Positions 10,401-22,338 of a stretch of DNA of 39,995 bases are shown in pieces (within the stretch, counting starts at the first letter, position 1; each line of letters opens with the position of its first letter). The notes under the pieces were generated by a model. It ran no database searches and was not told the origin of the DNA. It saw only the letters and a program-made list of their open reading frames with translations. The DNA comes from Pleurotus djamor (taxonomy: Eukaryota > Basidiomycota > Agaricomycetes > Agaricales > Pleurotaceae), in contig JAPEVF010000410.1 in the NCBI GenBank assembly GCA_029747585.1, positions 1-39,995 of the forward strand, read 5' to 3'. Position numbers and translations under genes: made by a program.

Positions 10401-10793
10401 TGCAGTCTGACTCCACAACTATAGTCAACCGTATCGTAATTTTCGCCCTTGAGAGGGAGAACCCCGAGAAAGTCGATGTGTTGTCCTCCGCGCCACCGTT
10501 GCTGAAGTAGTCAACCGCCTCGGCCAGATGCTCATCGGTCTGTATGTCCCATACTTCCCCATCATCGTCTTGCCACTGCATGGCGTAGTTTGACGAAGAC
10601 AAGGAGAAGGATTGCTTCACCTGGGGGCAGATAGGTTATGTTTGCTATGGATTATGTAGATGATGAATACCTTGTGTCTAAGGAGATCGTAATTGCACTT
10701 GGCAGCGGGGGTGAAGGTGATCTTCTTGTCGCGTTGGCCATCTACCCCTAGGCTACACCTTACAACAAGTGACTTGTCCGATCTATTGAGCAT
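7406..10793 (-). CDS. PB1 domain protein with multiple ZZ-type zinc fingers
   Basis: Starts at the ATG at 10793 (MLNRSDKSLVVRC); exon 1 is 10671-10793 and exon 2 starts at 10620. Residues about 1-100 form a PB1 domain (DGEVWDIQTDEHL is its acidic OPCA-type motif). A serine-rich region of about 300 residues follows, then a series of ZZ-like zinc modules: CSACGSRM and CYSCG with CVEC (about 9200-9540), CSFC/CVTC/CRGC (8885-8985), CLTC/CSNC (8450-8560), and CDVC/CVYC/CPEC (7540-7640). PB1 plus ZZ resembles p62/NBR1 selective-autophagy receptors, but no UBA domain was seen, so the role is open. The middle carries many Ns; frame breaks at 9092 and 9302 vanish if the N is deleted. Exon joins below 8600 and the stop at 7406 are uncertain. 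Confidence 0.75.
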
Positions 10794-11177
10794 ATGAGCC
10801 GACGGCAGCGTTCATGAATCCAGCGAGCTGGGAGATAATAAGTTGGATGTTATGGCATGTGTAACAGGCGTATGTAATGCGCAGCTCGTCCAGCGTTGCC
10901 GCCCGATTAAGCGCTCATTGACATCACGAAAACCTTGTTAACGCATAACGATGATAACATGCTCATTTGTGGTCTCTCGCATCAAGCAACTTTGAACGGA
11001 TAAAAACCATCGATTCATCTAGTCAAATATTGTCCATTATATAGGATCAATTAAGGTCATAGTAGGTGGAGGGTACAGGACGGGGCCAATCGTCGAGGCA
11101 AGCACGACACGGCGGCGCAGGTCAGTGGAGGGCTGATGTGGCCTTTTCGTTCGAGGCTTCTGACTGGGTGCCCCAGC
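10794..11177. other. Intergenic region with no recognised gene
   Basis: A 384-base spacer between two minus-strand genes: the 5' flank of the PB1/ZZ gene and the 3' end of BUD20. The forward frame at 11066-11332 is mostly antisense to BUD20 and is not a gene. Confidence 0.5.
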
Positions 11178-11684
11178 TTAAGAGTTTGGCCGCTTGTCCT
11201 CTCGACCAAGTCCAGCTGCCCGTTCCGCTTCCTCGATGGTGTAAGCAGGCTCCTTCAATTGTTTGCATCGACGTTTGTGCACCTTGCTCTTCCAATGAGA
11301 TTGGAGGGCATTATCGGTCTCGTAGTATCTAGTCCACCAGATAATGTAAGTCAAACCAGGTCTTCGAAACTTTGAATAAATTACTCACTTGGCACATTCA
11401 ACACAGTAATGCTGCGCCAACCCAGGGGTTTCATAATCTAATGGCTGAGCTTCGAGTTTTGCTCGGTTCTATACGTAGTTGGAATGACAACAATGCGAAC
11501 AAGTAATCTCAACACACTTTCGGGTCAAGGTCGATGAGTTGAATTTGATCCAAGTCTTTTGTGCGCACCTAGAAATTAGATCAGCCCGAGGTTGATGACC
11601 GTTTCATTCTCTTACTCTTGTCCTTGAGGCCCTGTGAACATCGCGACGTGCATGGTGGGCTCTTGAACGGCGTAGGCGGCCCAT
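11178..11684 (-). CDS. BUD20: BUD20-like C2H2 pre-60S ribosome export factor
   Basis: Four exons on the minus strand give about 116 residues. The start is MGRLRRSRAHHARRD at 11684; exon 2 carries KDLDQIQLIDLDPK; exon 3 runs into PGLAQHYCVECAK; exon 4 has YYETDNALQSHWKSKVHKRR, then CKQL and PAYTIEEAERAAGLG, ending at TAA 11178-11180. The basic N-terminus, the LDQIQ-type second block and the single wide C2H2 finger (C-x2-C...H...H) followed by YT-EE-AAG match Bud20/ZNF593, a shuttling factor that joins late pre-60S particles in the nucleus and promotes their export. Yeast Bud20 is longer at the C-terminus; this form ends soon after the conserved core, as in many basidiomycetes. It is divergent from APN2 with a 159-bp shared promoter. 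Confidence 0.88.
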
Positions 11685-11843
11685 TGTCGAAGGCGATCGT
11701 GGGGGAGTGGAAGATAGAAAATCGTCATTACATAATACAAATCCAGCTTAGGGGCGGCACAGCGCCCAGCCTCTGAGTTGCACTTGCTATACGGTGACTA
11801 TACCTCCTTGTTGTCCTCCTCGACGCGACGAAACCCCCTTTTG

Positions 11844-14046
11844 ATGCGTATTTTGACATGGAATGTGGTGAGCGCTGCTTAACTGCGTCTTTAAATGCGA
11901 TGCTCAACGCAGTTAGAATGGAATAAGAACCATACCGCAATATCATCCGTAAGCACCGCTGTACCTCACACCAGCAAGCAGTACTGACATTGCGGTTACT
12001 CTGATAGGTGGAATTCTATGAAAGATACGGATGAGATACTAAACCAACTTAACGCAGACATCATATGCTTTCAAGGTATGGTCTACTACCCAGTGTTGCG
12101 TCTGGTTGATCTTAATTCTTTCGATGTAAAGAAATGAAGGCAACGCGCGCAACTCTCGACAAGTCTGTTGGACTTCCAGCAGAATATGACGCGTTCTTCT
12201 CCTTCCCCGTCAACAAAGGTGGTTATAGCGGGGTGGCTGTTTACACGCGCAAGGACGTCGTCGTACCTTCTGGAGCAGAGGAAGGGCTATCGGGCACTTT
12301 GCCACTTCCTAAGAACATAACCTACCCGTTGGATCCAAAATTCCACGTCTCGGACACATATCCCCGCGCTTCCTCCATGTTCCTGCTCCCCGAATGTCGG
12401 GATGGCGCCGATCAGTCCCCAGAAACGCCTGCGTTGCTCACGCATCTGGATCTCGAAGGTCGGTCCTTAACAATCGACTTCGGCCTCTTCGTACTCATCA
12501 ATCTATATTGCCCGAATGAAACCTCTGACGTCCGTCTCCCATTTAAGATGAACTTTCACTTGCTTCTCGAGGAGCGCGTCAAACACTTGGTTCACGGGGA
12601 GAAGAGGGAGGTCATCGTTGTGGGAGATATGAACATCTGCGCCGCGCCCGAGGACCATTGCGAAGGGCATTTACAGACAGGAACACTGGAAGATGATAGT
12701 GCCTACATGCAAACGTTTGTGCCAGACGAGAGAAAAGGCCAAGGCTTCTGGCGCCACCCTGCTCGGGAGTGGTTTCGGCGTTGGATAGACAACGAAGATG
12801 GAATGCTAGTCGACGTTCTAAGGCGTCAATGGCCTGATAGGAAAGGGATGTATACCTGTGAGTAACATCGTGGCTATTATGTCCTGCCTAACATCTCCAA
12901 ACATAGGTTGGAACACTAAAATCAGTGCACGGGCTTCAAATTATGGCACTCGAATTGACTATATATTGGTGACGAGGGGTCTTCTACCTTGGATCAAAGC
13001 TGCCGATATTTCACCAGAAGTCAAAGGCTCTGACCATTGCCCAGTGTGGATGGAACTTCACGACGAGATCTTGAACGTTGAACCGAACGGCTCACAACGG
13101 ACGCTGAGCCTCGCGGGGGTCATGAACCTGCTTTCCCCTGATCGTCANGGAGAAACCCGAACCCCCAATCTTGGCATCGAAATGGTGGAACGAATTTTCC
13201 GGAAAACAGACCCTCCTCTCTTCCTTCTTCTCTAGCAAAGGTCAGAATATAATGCATCCTTTATGCCCTCGAATTGATCTTGGAACATTAGGTCCGAAGA
13301 ACAAAGGTCAATCTAGCAGTAGGGTCGTCGACTACCCTGAAAACTCATTCAAAGTGGAGTCTTCCCGTGATACTATATCGAAAGATTCCCATTCTGGAAA
13401 GCGAAAACTGACGGTCCACAATTCCCAAAACAATACCAACTTCGAAAAGTCGAAGAAGAAGAAGACGCTGGTCAAACCTAGCGCCGGTCAGGCGAAGCTA
13501 TCCTCTTTCTTCCTCCAATCACAGTCGCAAGGGGAAAGGGAACCTTCGAAAGCCATTTCAAGGAGCGATGCAAGTCCAGCAGACGGCGAGGCGGCGGAAG
13601 TCGACATCGTGGATGTGGATGTGGATTTCGACATCCAGGAGCAGATCGAAGCTGATTATCAGTACGCGTGTTCATTATCCCAATCGTCGTCTCAGGGCAG
13701 TAGCAGTAAGTCCCCGAGCGGGAGCGTCAAGGCCGCTTGGAACTCCATCATGATACCAATTCAACCGCCCAAGTGCAAGGTCCATGCGGAACCTACAACG
13801 GAGTACACGGTGAACAAGCTTGGTCCTAATAAGGGCAAAAAGTTCTTTATCTGTTCAAGGTACCCCAACGGCCCACTGCTAGAACGATGTGAAGAGTACT
13901 GACCCTATGTCCCCTCTTTTAGACCTGTGGGTCCAGGGTATGATAAAGGTCGCGGCGAACGGGCGAGAGAAGACGTCGATCCTCAGTGGCGTTGTAATTA
14001 TTTCAAGTGGTCGAGTGAAGTCAGGAAGGAGATGGACATGAAGTAG
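11844..14046 (+). CDS. APN2: AP endonuclease 2 (class II, exonuclease III family)
   Basis: Seven exons: 11844-11867, 11917-11948, 12008-12075, 12132-12857, 12907-13240, 13292-13859 and 13923-14046, about 624 residues once an extra N at 13148 is ignored. It starts MRILTWNVNGIRT, the Mg-binding Asn motif of exonuclease/endonuclease/phosphatase enzymes. Other active-site blocks are ICFQEMK, VVGDMNICAAPEDH and GSDHCPVW. The enzyme cuts abasic sites and trims 3' ends in nuclear base-excision repair. After the nuclease come two QxxLxxFF PCNA-binding-type motifs (QTLLSSFF at 13207-13230 and QAKLSSFF at 13489-13512), a basic patch and a C-terminal GRF zinc finger (CKVHAE, GKKFFICSR, WRCNYFKW) that binds single-stranded DNA. 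The architecture matches APE2/Apn2. Confidence 0.92.
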
Positions 14047-16576
14047 TAAGCTTGCTTACAATTTCATTTCCGTTGCCGTGGTTGGTTTGTGCTATTCTTC
14101 AATTCACTAGTCGCTATTGAACAGCCGGGATAGATTCCCTTGGAATTCTGGGGTGATTTTGTTCCGTCTGCCTTGCAGCAGTATAGACTCCGTTCGATTC
14201 GGGAAAGTATGCTCCAGACTCGGAATTATCCTCGAGGTACAGGAGCTTTTAAGAGTGTCCATTTATCGACTCCCTCATCGATCGCACGATCCACATCCAC
14301 TTGACACTTGATCATCTGGTGGCACCCGCAGTCGCTGTCTACCTCCTTGTTTGCTTTCTGGACGGGTCAGTTTCACCTCTCCGAGGACTTGCAGCGAGAC
14401 CTACATGTATTGCACACATTGGCTGTGTGTATTGCTGTCAGCCGTGGGCAGCGTGTTGGCTATGACCACGAGGCGTTGATACGCCTATGGACGGTTCTGA
14501 TACGTCCATGACTGTCCATCCTCATACCAGTTTCACAGGAAGGATATTGATCCCTATTCTAAATGAGGCAGGGTAGTACTCCGTACTCCGATCCAATGCT
14601 ACCAAGCCCAAACACTCGACCTTTGAGATACGGTGATGAGAAGCGGCGAAGTGGTATCTGGGGTGGGGCCATGTTGCTCGCGTGGGCTGAAAGAAGCAGA
14701 TTTGATCTGATCAGTAATTTACTTCTCAAATGAGGCAAACTTACCCATAGCGGCTGGCTTTACCCAGCGCGCATGAAAAAGGAGGATTGGTGGTCGCGTA
14801 GGAGATGATATCATCAATACAAGACGCGAGGATAGAGGTGGAAGAAGCGCTTGCAATCGTGTTCCAGTGACTGGAGGATATACTTAGCGGGGAACAAGAA
14901 TCAGCTGATGTCCTGCATCATTGATTTCGGAGGTCCGGATGGAAATGTCTCGGCAGAGAGCTCGTGGCGAAGGTAGATAGACGGAGGAAAAGAGGTTGAA
15001 AGCTGCATGGAAGGCGTGTACATTAACCAGGATGTTTACTACGAAGTACGACGAACCTGGTGGCCATTTCGATCACGGAAATCAGGGTGGAACGGGCAGG
15101 ACTGTGAATTAGTGGTAGGCTTTTACGTACCCAAGCCAGTTCATGGTGTTGACATCTGTTTATCCAAGAAAGGACCGAATTTGGAGTGGACATGGTAAAC
15201 TCGGCCACACCTGCGACCACAAATTCACACTTTGAACATGAATGTTGTCAAACGATGGATAGGATATAGATGACAGAACTAACATGGTATAGAGTAGCCA
15301 ACGTGAGTGAACGTCAATTTGGGCCAGTAAGAGGAAGCCATGGTGCCCAGCGTCAACAAGAAGAGACAGTGGGAGGAGGCGACACATGGTAGCTCTGAGG
15401 TGTGTAGGTCGTAAGCATATGGAGGAAAGCATTGGACCCACCTAAGGAGCACATGAACAAGATGATAAGTGGGAGACGGATTCAATGGAGGTGCAACGGA
15501 GACAACTAAAGCCACCCAACAGTCATCCACGCCCAGTATCACCTCCTACGTCTGCGGGAAGGATGATCGGGAAATGTATCGAGTAGCTGATGTTAATGAC
15601 ACGCACTACGAAATTCCAGCGTGGCTCAGTTCCAAGTCGTTTCCGGCTTTGGAAAGCAGCAGTACGAGCCTTGTGCTAGTGTTTCGGATAGGCTTTCGAA
15701 GCGGATAGGTCGGACGTGTGCGTTTACGAAGGTGAGATCATTGACAATCTGGGCTAGAGAGGTCGACGGTTTAATAAGAGAGGACCGTTTAGGGAAAGGA
15801 TCCGGAGAGAGAGAAACAAAGGCCATGGATCGATGCGCAAATGAGAAGCCTGGTGACGCCTCGTTAGAGTCGTTGAGAGCGCTGCGGGCCAGGAATTTCG
15901 CAGACTGTTGTGCTTGACTTAACGAGTGGTCGAAAGAAAAAAGGAACGGTTCATGAGAACCAGCGGCTGACAAAAGCCATCAGAAACGGACATGGTCTTC
16001 GGACTCTGAAAATAATTAGCCCTGGTTTTCGAACTTGTTTGGGGGTGGGCGTGGTGATTATTAGACTAGTTTGGGAAGCGGCCAGCCGGAGAGAAGACGT
16101 CTATATCGAAAGCCAGGGACTATACGCAGCATTGTTTGGATGGTCAAGGCAGAGTGAGTAGGTACCCCTTTATGGATATTTGAATGGGGCGTATGTCCAG
16201 ACTAGTTCGTGAAGGATCTGAAGACCTGGCACCAGCGTGGTGTCGATGGAGATTTCTGGCGAGGCGGCGATAGGAGAAACGGGCGAGCAGGGTTGTAGAA
16301 GGATGCGAGGACCCTAGAAGGCGGAGGAGAGACTCGAGGCTGGGTGGAGAGACCATTTCCTCAGAAAATTATATTTTTTGCACCGCGTGTAAACTTTTGA
16401 AATAATTCCAAATTTCGATCACCGTTTCGTGTGCATTTCCACTTGCCCTGTGGTCACGTGACGAGCCGATAAATGCTGGTTCCATGAGTCGACTTACCTC
16501 CGAGTCCCTTTACTTCCTTACCACCATCTTCCAATCCAAAGTCCACCTCTGAGTTATCGCCTTGACCAAACCTTTC
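14047..16576. other. 2.5 kb region with no convincing gene
   Basis: The longest gene-poor stretch in the window. Several frames of 60-115 codons occur on both strands. The best is minus 15626-15973, beginning MSAAGSHEPFLFSFDHS and rich in Ser/Phe/Arg. Another, minus 16144-16356, is arginine-rich and looks like a weak mitochondrial presequence. Hydrophobic frames at minus 15160-15542 overlap in two phases, so they cannot both be real. No motif, conserved intron pair or homology was recognised; it could hold a decayed gene, a non-coding RNA or a lineage-specific gene. Confidence 0.4.
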
Positions 16577-17609
16577 ATGGCAGAACGCGATCTCTCTCCG
16601 GACAATGACGACTTTGGTCATGAACAAATCATCGCCCCCTGTGGTCGATGCGACTTTAAATTTCACTATCCTGAGGGCACGCCATGGAATGTCGTAAATG
16701 ACATGGTGAATGGCCATTGGACCGTCTGCCCAGGTAGTATTAGGTGAATGAGTCGCATTCACGCTTGTCTTGTATTTTATCGCTTCGTAATTGCTTATTC
16801 TATTGTCTTTAAGTGCAAGCGTCGCTAAGTCCCGCCACGCACCTCTCGATCCACGTTATCCCGTCAATTTCTCGTCCTCGAGACAGGAAGTCAGGGAGGG
16901 AAGCTCTTCCAATGACGAGGCTGATGGGGATCCCAACAGCAAGCGTAATCGCAAGAAGAACATGATGGATGAGACCGAGCGTCGAAAGAAGCTCGAGGAC
17001 GATCCTTGGGCTCTCGAGGTCACGCCTATAAGCGTACGGTGTGGCGCGTGTACACGCCTCGTCAGCCTCGACAAACGCTCCAGATACTATCCTGGACTAT
17101 GGCTAAAGCACCGCGAGAAATGCATGGAAATCAAGCGTCTCGAAGCCATCGAACAGGAGCAAGGTGATGTAAATCTCTTCCTTTATAGCACATCCTTTAC
17201 GACAAGTGGCTCATGGGAAAATGTCTAGAAGCAGGAACCTCCGTCTCCTACGCAGTCGCCCTCGAAGAAGAAATCTAAAGGCCATGAGTCGGCCGTCTCG
17301 CCCTCTTCTCCTCAAGGGTCCCGCTCCGTGGACCCTAAAGGCAAGGGCGTTCAAGAAGTCAACCCCGAAGTACCGCGTTTGGTGTCTATGCCTTCCGGCT
17401 CAGCTCCTCCAGACGCGGGTGGCTTCTACGACGCTCCGTCAAGAAGTCACCACGGTTCGATGGCTCGCGAGCCTCCCGTGATGGTGAACGTTTACCCAGA
17501 CGACACAGGAGGATTCAGGATGACAGGGAAACGCCGGCGTAGTCCTTCGTCTCCGAGTGAGAGCGAGGCTAATGCACACCCGCCATTCCCGGCCGGTGGT
17601 GATGCTTAA
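16577..17609 (+). CDS. Unknown protein with two zinc-binding modules
   Basis: Three exons, 16577-16743, 16814-17168 and 17229-17609, join in frame to 300 residues. I do not recognise a named family. Two similar modules stand out. Near the N-terminus: CGRCDFKFHYPEG, then GHWTVC. In the middle: VRCGACTRLVSLD, then LKHREKC. Both read C-x2-C ... H-x4-C, a BED- or CCHC-like zinc site, and both have a tryptophan before the distal half. Between them is a lysine-rich stretch (SKRNRKKN), and the tail is Ser/Pro-rich with a KRRR patch, suggesting a nuclear protein. A DNA-binding or chromatin role is inference only. The exon joins were chosen because they give the only frame linking both modules to the long terminal frame. 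Confidence 0.7.
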
Positions 17610-18120
17610 AAGGGCGAGAAGTCAACTCGTCAGACACACTATGTATAACAGATATGTGTATGTTTACCATAGTCGACAACACTACTATGTAGCAATCTAG
17701 GAATATGGTGAGTAGGCGGATAGTCCTNACNGAGNATCNCNCAACGAGGTTAACATGGGNACACATGGACNANGGAAATTCCTTAGGCTGAGCCTGCTGA
17801 GTTGATCGTTTGAAATTTCCAATCAGATCGGTGTGTGAGCNGCGTCTCATAGCGACGGTNCCAGCCAGTCAGTTCTCGCCATCCATCCATCCGCCGACCC
17901 AGGAAGCTTTAACGAGGNCCTGCAATGNGTGAACACAAAATTGGTTCGCGTTGTGTTTCCTCCTATTTTCTTATACGCACCGCCGGATCCAACGTACCAA
18001 TGATACCAAATATAGATGAAGGGAGACTGCCAAGGCAAATTGATGTTTCGCCGGCCTCTGAAAACGAGGTCAAGGCACAAGATATGATTGGTGGTACTAT
18101 GCTAAAATACAAATGGCTGA
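17610..18120. other. Intergenic, convergent 3' ends
   Basis: A 511-base spacer between the zinc protein (+) and kinesin-14 (-). It contains about ten Ns (17728-17928). No gene or structured terminator was identified. Confidence 0.4.
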
Positions 18121-20666
18121 TCACGATGCCCGAATTTGCTTCTTGGCGGTGCCAATCGTCGTGTTGTTCACCTTTGAGGCCGTTAGCAGAGCACAANGTG
18201 GAGGGGACGAAAATACTTGCCTTCGTNGCGAATCGTAACGACGTAAGGGATTCGTTCAGATGAGTGGCTAACGGCGACAGGTTGAGGATCATCTGCATTG
18301 AGATTAATCCATGAGTTACTGTCGTGGAAAGGGAAAACGCACCAGAGTCTTCGAGTTCCCGCTCAGCGAGTTTTGCAAGAGGTAAGTAAGCTAGGTAAAG
18401 ATTAGCGACGGTGATTAGTGGATCAGGCTTGAACTCAAGNTGTCACCTTGGAATTCCGGTAGGGGATGTGCTTATCCCCTTTCTCCCCTTTCTCTCCAAG
18501 TGCAGCGATGACGTCGCCTAATGCGCTTAAACTTCGATTGATGCTTTGCGTTTCCTTTAGCCGATCCTTGTCAGAGGCAGTTCCGCTCGCATTGAGCCTT
18601 TCGCTACCCGCGAGATCAACAAGGTTTAGGCTGCCTTCGCAGCGTTCCCCGCTGTTGAGGTTTTGGCCACTGATGCGGAGGGTGAAGACGGAATGAGAAC
18701 GAGATGAACGTTCATTCATCAAAGTAGCGGCAACGCTTCTCCGGGACTGAGCAACGGCCAGCAAAGAGCGTACTTGGGTGGGTGAATGGAGGGGCACNAC
18801 ATTGACGTCAGTGACCCTTGTACTGCTAGTTTTCGCGTCATGTTTGACTTCATGTTTCTTCTTGTCAAATTCACCCTTGCCCAGTAGGTCATTGATGGTC
18901 TCGTTGTACTGGGGAAGTTTTCGCATCAACGACAGTATCCTTCGGTTCGCCGGAGTGACTTACGATCTCNAGAAATTGGCCTTCCANCTTATACTCCCAA
19001 CCTTTGCTCTTCAGGTCATTCGCGACGCGGAAGACTTGCTCTACNGCNCGTGGAATCATACCGGCAGAGCTGGTCGTCTGATTAATAGTCAANAAGNGAA
19101 GANGAATATTGCTTCAATTANAACNCACNAAGCCGCCCTCCATAGTGAAGGATTTACCGCTCCCNGTTTGCCCGTAGGCAAANACACAAACGTTATATCC
19201 ATCCACGCANCTTTGCGCCAGTAGGGAAATTTCTTCAAACACNTCNGATTGAGATGAATCNGGTTCGAAGACCTAATGCNAACATCGTTAGAATGGACGA
19301 NAACNAAGGGGTTGGNGCANCATACGCGNTCGAAGCTGAAGTTGTATATCTCTTTCCGNTCTTGACCNGTGGCGCTCTCGCTNCAAGACGANACGATGAT
19401 TTCCTTGTGATCAAGTCGGTCAGGATAAGAGATGTTGGCTTGCATNTCNTCCTTCATTCGCTCAATGATGGCAGGGTCCGAGTCCGGAGGAGGATCGACG
19501 TCCGATGGAAGAACAGGCCGGACNCGACAGAATACACGTATATTGCCCTTGAGTTCTTGGACGGTATTGTGGAGCTTCCTTCGGACGAGTTCTGCTTCCA
19601 TGGCTTCCTGCTTCAAGGCAGTAATGTCCTTTTGCGAAGACTCGAGCTTCAAGTTGAGGGAAGATATTGTGGCGAGGTAGGTGTCGAGCTGGACCTGCAG
19701 CGCGTCTTTCTGTGATTGTAGAGCATGCTTTTCCGTACCAAGTGCGATCTGGGCGTTGGACTGATGGGAGATGGTCGACTTGAGGGTAGAAACGGCGTCT
19801 CGTTCCCTCTCGAGGTCGGCGCGACATAGCCTGAGGTCTTCCTGGAGTTGTTGGATTTCTCGTTCCTTCTTCTTCAGATCCATCTCCATATCCATCAACT
19901 CTCGAGCATGCCGGGATTTCATGTTAACCAAGTCATCCTTCGCNGCCGTCACCTCCCGTCGAATGTCATACTCCAAATCTTTCAGTTCCCGAGCATGCCG
20001 TTTCTTCAAAGCTTCGATTTCGTCGCTCACGTTGGATAGTTCACGCTGCTTGAGAAGTTCTTGCGTCTTGGCATCGTCTAGCTGTTTGCGTAGGAAGTTG
20101 TGGTTTGCCTCGAGATCAGCCACTTTCGCCCTTTCGGCGGCCATGTCAGCCTCAAGACCAGCCAACTTGTTACCGTGCATGGATTGCCAGGAATCCATCT
20201 TGTTAGCGATGTCTTGTATCTTCTGGTCATCTTCGCCTTTGTTGTTTCGAGATGAAGGTCCCGAGACGGTGCGAGCGGAAGGTATCCGGCGGGTTGNTGN
20301 TGGCGGTCTCGGAGGCTGACGCGTAGAGGAGTANAGGCTGCGGGACGTCGATGAACTCGATGGAGGTGCGCTTGTGCCACGGGTCGATCGTGAAGTTGTC
20401 AGGTTGGGAGCTTGTGGCCGAGTCAATGGACGGCCTGAGACCGTTGTGGTTGATCTCGACGACGTGAGATTAGTTGCAGTACGTGTTGGCTGGAGTGGCC
20501 GACTCTGTCCCTTCCCAATCGCTGGGAGCTTCCTCGGTTGGTCCAGAGCCTCTTCCTCCTCGTCCGAGATGGCGGCTTTGCGTTTGAGGGTGATGGTCGT
20601 TTGCGCTAGTGAAGGTCCAGCAATGCCTCTGTCTGGCGACGAATGAAGTCTTGGAAGTCGCGACAT
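18121..20666 (-). CDS. Kinesin-14 (minus-end-directed, C-terminal motor)
   Basis: Starts at 20666 ([14 protein letters not shown]). Residues 1 to about 140 are basic and Ser/Thr-rich with a KRKAA patch (likely microtubule and nuclear-import region). A long coiled coil follows (about 150-370). The motor is C-terminal and starts at about residue 375 with LKGNIRVFC, the neck/motor junction typical of Kar3/Ncd/KlpA. The P-loop GQTGSGKS is at 19150-19173, switch I NERSSRSH near 18700 and switch [11 protein letters not shown] near 18620. The protein ends [16 protein letters not shown]. The role is spindle assembly and nuclear movement. The last intron, 18172-18220, has a GC donor (AAG|GCAAGT). Many Ns between 18.9 and 19.4 kb blur the first half of the motor, including exon limits there. 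Confidence 0.9.
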
Positions 20667-20840
20667 GCAGCGTCGAAGGGTCGTTGCTCACCGTCAGTGA
20701 CGACGACAAGGCTGAAGTTTGAAAAGGTATGTGTGGCTGTGTCGTCGAAGTTGCAGGACCCTCAACGCGTCTGTCANGTGATGNCGCCAAANGTCAGGAG
20801 ACTNAATCAGGGGGCGCTAACTTGGACTTGGCCGTTCTTG

Positions 20841-22317
20841 ATGCTCTCATCACTGAACCCGGCGTTGCTTCGCCTCATCGCGCAGGTCTTCTCCCGGCGC
20901 TCTGACCTAGCTCACATCTCAGCTACCTCAAAGCTCTTCTCGGAGGTCATCAGACCTCTTTTGTATCAAAACGTCGTCCTCAACACCAGTTTGCCGTCGT
21001 CCAAGGACACATTCGCGCTGCTCTGCAGAGATGACCTTCTAGCTAGGAATTGTACGCGTATCAAGATAATAGCCCAGAATGATGCTTTGGATATCTCAGA
21101 CGAGACTTTCTTCGTCAATTTGCTCAACCTTCAAGCCATTGAAATTGATGGATGCCCTTTCGTCTCCGAGGAGGCCGTCCANNCCTTTGGACGAGCCGCT
21201 TCACAATACTGGCGCAAACTGGAGGTGCTTGAGCTACGTTGGAGTCAAGACCGGCATCCATCTCCATATACCACCTCACCGCTGGCACTGAAGGGCTTAA
21301 AACATATCGTATGGGAGCAACGCGGTAAGTACCAACAATTCCGATACTCAATCCGATGGCCTCTTGAACGAATTCCTTTCCAAAGGTGTATTCCTGCTTC
21401 AGAGCTTTATGTCGCTTGTTGAAGCCTCCTGCGACACACTTGAGCACCTTTCAATCCCGGGTAACTTCGATGACTTTGGTTGCGAAGCATCATTGCCGTT
21501 TTTTCTCCTCCGCTTTCCCAATCTACGTACCTTCCACATAGGTACCGCCATCGATCCGAGTGAAGTCACCGTTGATGAACCGCTGACAAGGTTCTTACTT
21601 GCACATCCTACGCTTGAGGATGTAGCGATCGGATGGGAGTCGGATGATGAGTGGCAGACCGAGATTTCAGAGGAGCCTATCCAACCAACCATGCTTCCAG
21701 CCCTCCGTAAACTCCGAACTAACGTCAACAATATGGCAAGGCTCCTACGAGGGGGTGTCTCTTCGCTCAACACATCGCTCAGGGAGTTGATCGTAGGCCA
21801 TGGGTTGAATGCAGACGCTGAAGACGACTTTGAGGCGTTCCGACGGGCTGTAGATTCATCTGGCGGGATGCTGGCCTTGGAGTCGCTCACATTGATCACG
21901 GGCGAATCGATGAGCGATTACTATGAAGAACTAGTAGGCGTGATAAAGACGATCGGCCTGCGATGTCCCTCCATCAAGTATTTCAATGAAGCTGCTTATA
22001 CCCAGGTAAGCCATTGGTCGGTGAAATGCACACGGGCCGATGATAGAACGGTTCACCAGGATGGCTATACGCCCATTTTATCCAGTTTCCCAAACTTGGT
22101 TGAAGCTGAGTTACCAGATGCGGCGTTCAGTAGGATTGAACAAGAGGCTCAGCAGATCGTTCATGCCTGTCCCCATCTGGAGAAGATAACGACGTTCAGA
22201 GGAGCGATCCCAAAGCGCGGGATTTCTATCCAACGACACCCGGATGCTTCAATTTCGACGGCGTCGTACAGAGTAATGAACGTGGTCTCTGGAAATATCA
22301 GGGCGAGATATGTATGA
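20841..22317 (+). CDS. F-box/LRR-type protein
   Basis: Exons 20841-21324, 21386-22005 and 22060-22317 give about 453 residues. The start at 20841 (MLSSLNPALLRLIAQVF) opens an F-box-like helix set ending in SKLFSEVIRPLLYQNV, the usual agaricomycete arrangement in which the F-box is followed by RPLLY. The rest alternates leucine-rich segments such as LLNLQAIEIDGC and FPNLRTFHIG, which look like irregular leucine-rich repeats. Such proteins are usually substrate adaptors of SCF ubiquitin ligases; the target is unknown, and basidiomycetes carry many of them. The last intron (22006-22059, 54 nt) is in frame without a stop, so it could be retained. Two Ns at 21181-21182 are harmless. It is divergent from kinesin-14 over about 174 bp. 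Confidence 0.75.
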
Positions 22318-22338
22318 TATGTAAGATACCAATGGAGA

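Noticed and set aside
16144..16356. Arginine-rich 70-codon frame resembling a mitochondrial presequence
   Set aside because: No downstream exon with any recognisable domain; compositional resemblance alone is too weak.
19771..20319. Plus-strand frame of 182 codons, Ser/Arg/Phe-rich
   Set aside because: Antisense of the kinesin-14 coiled coil, which has clear family features on the other strand.
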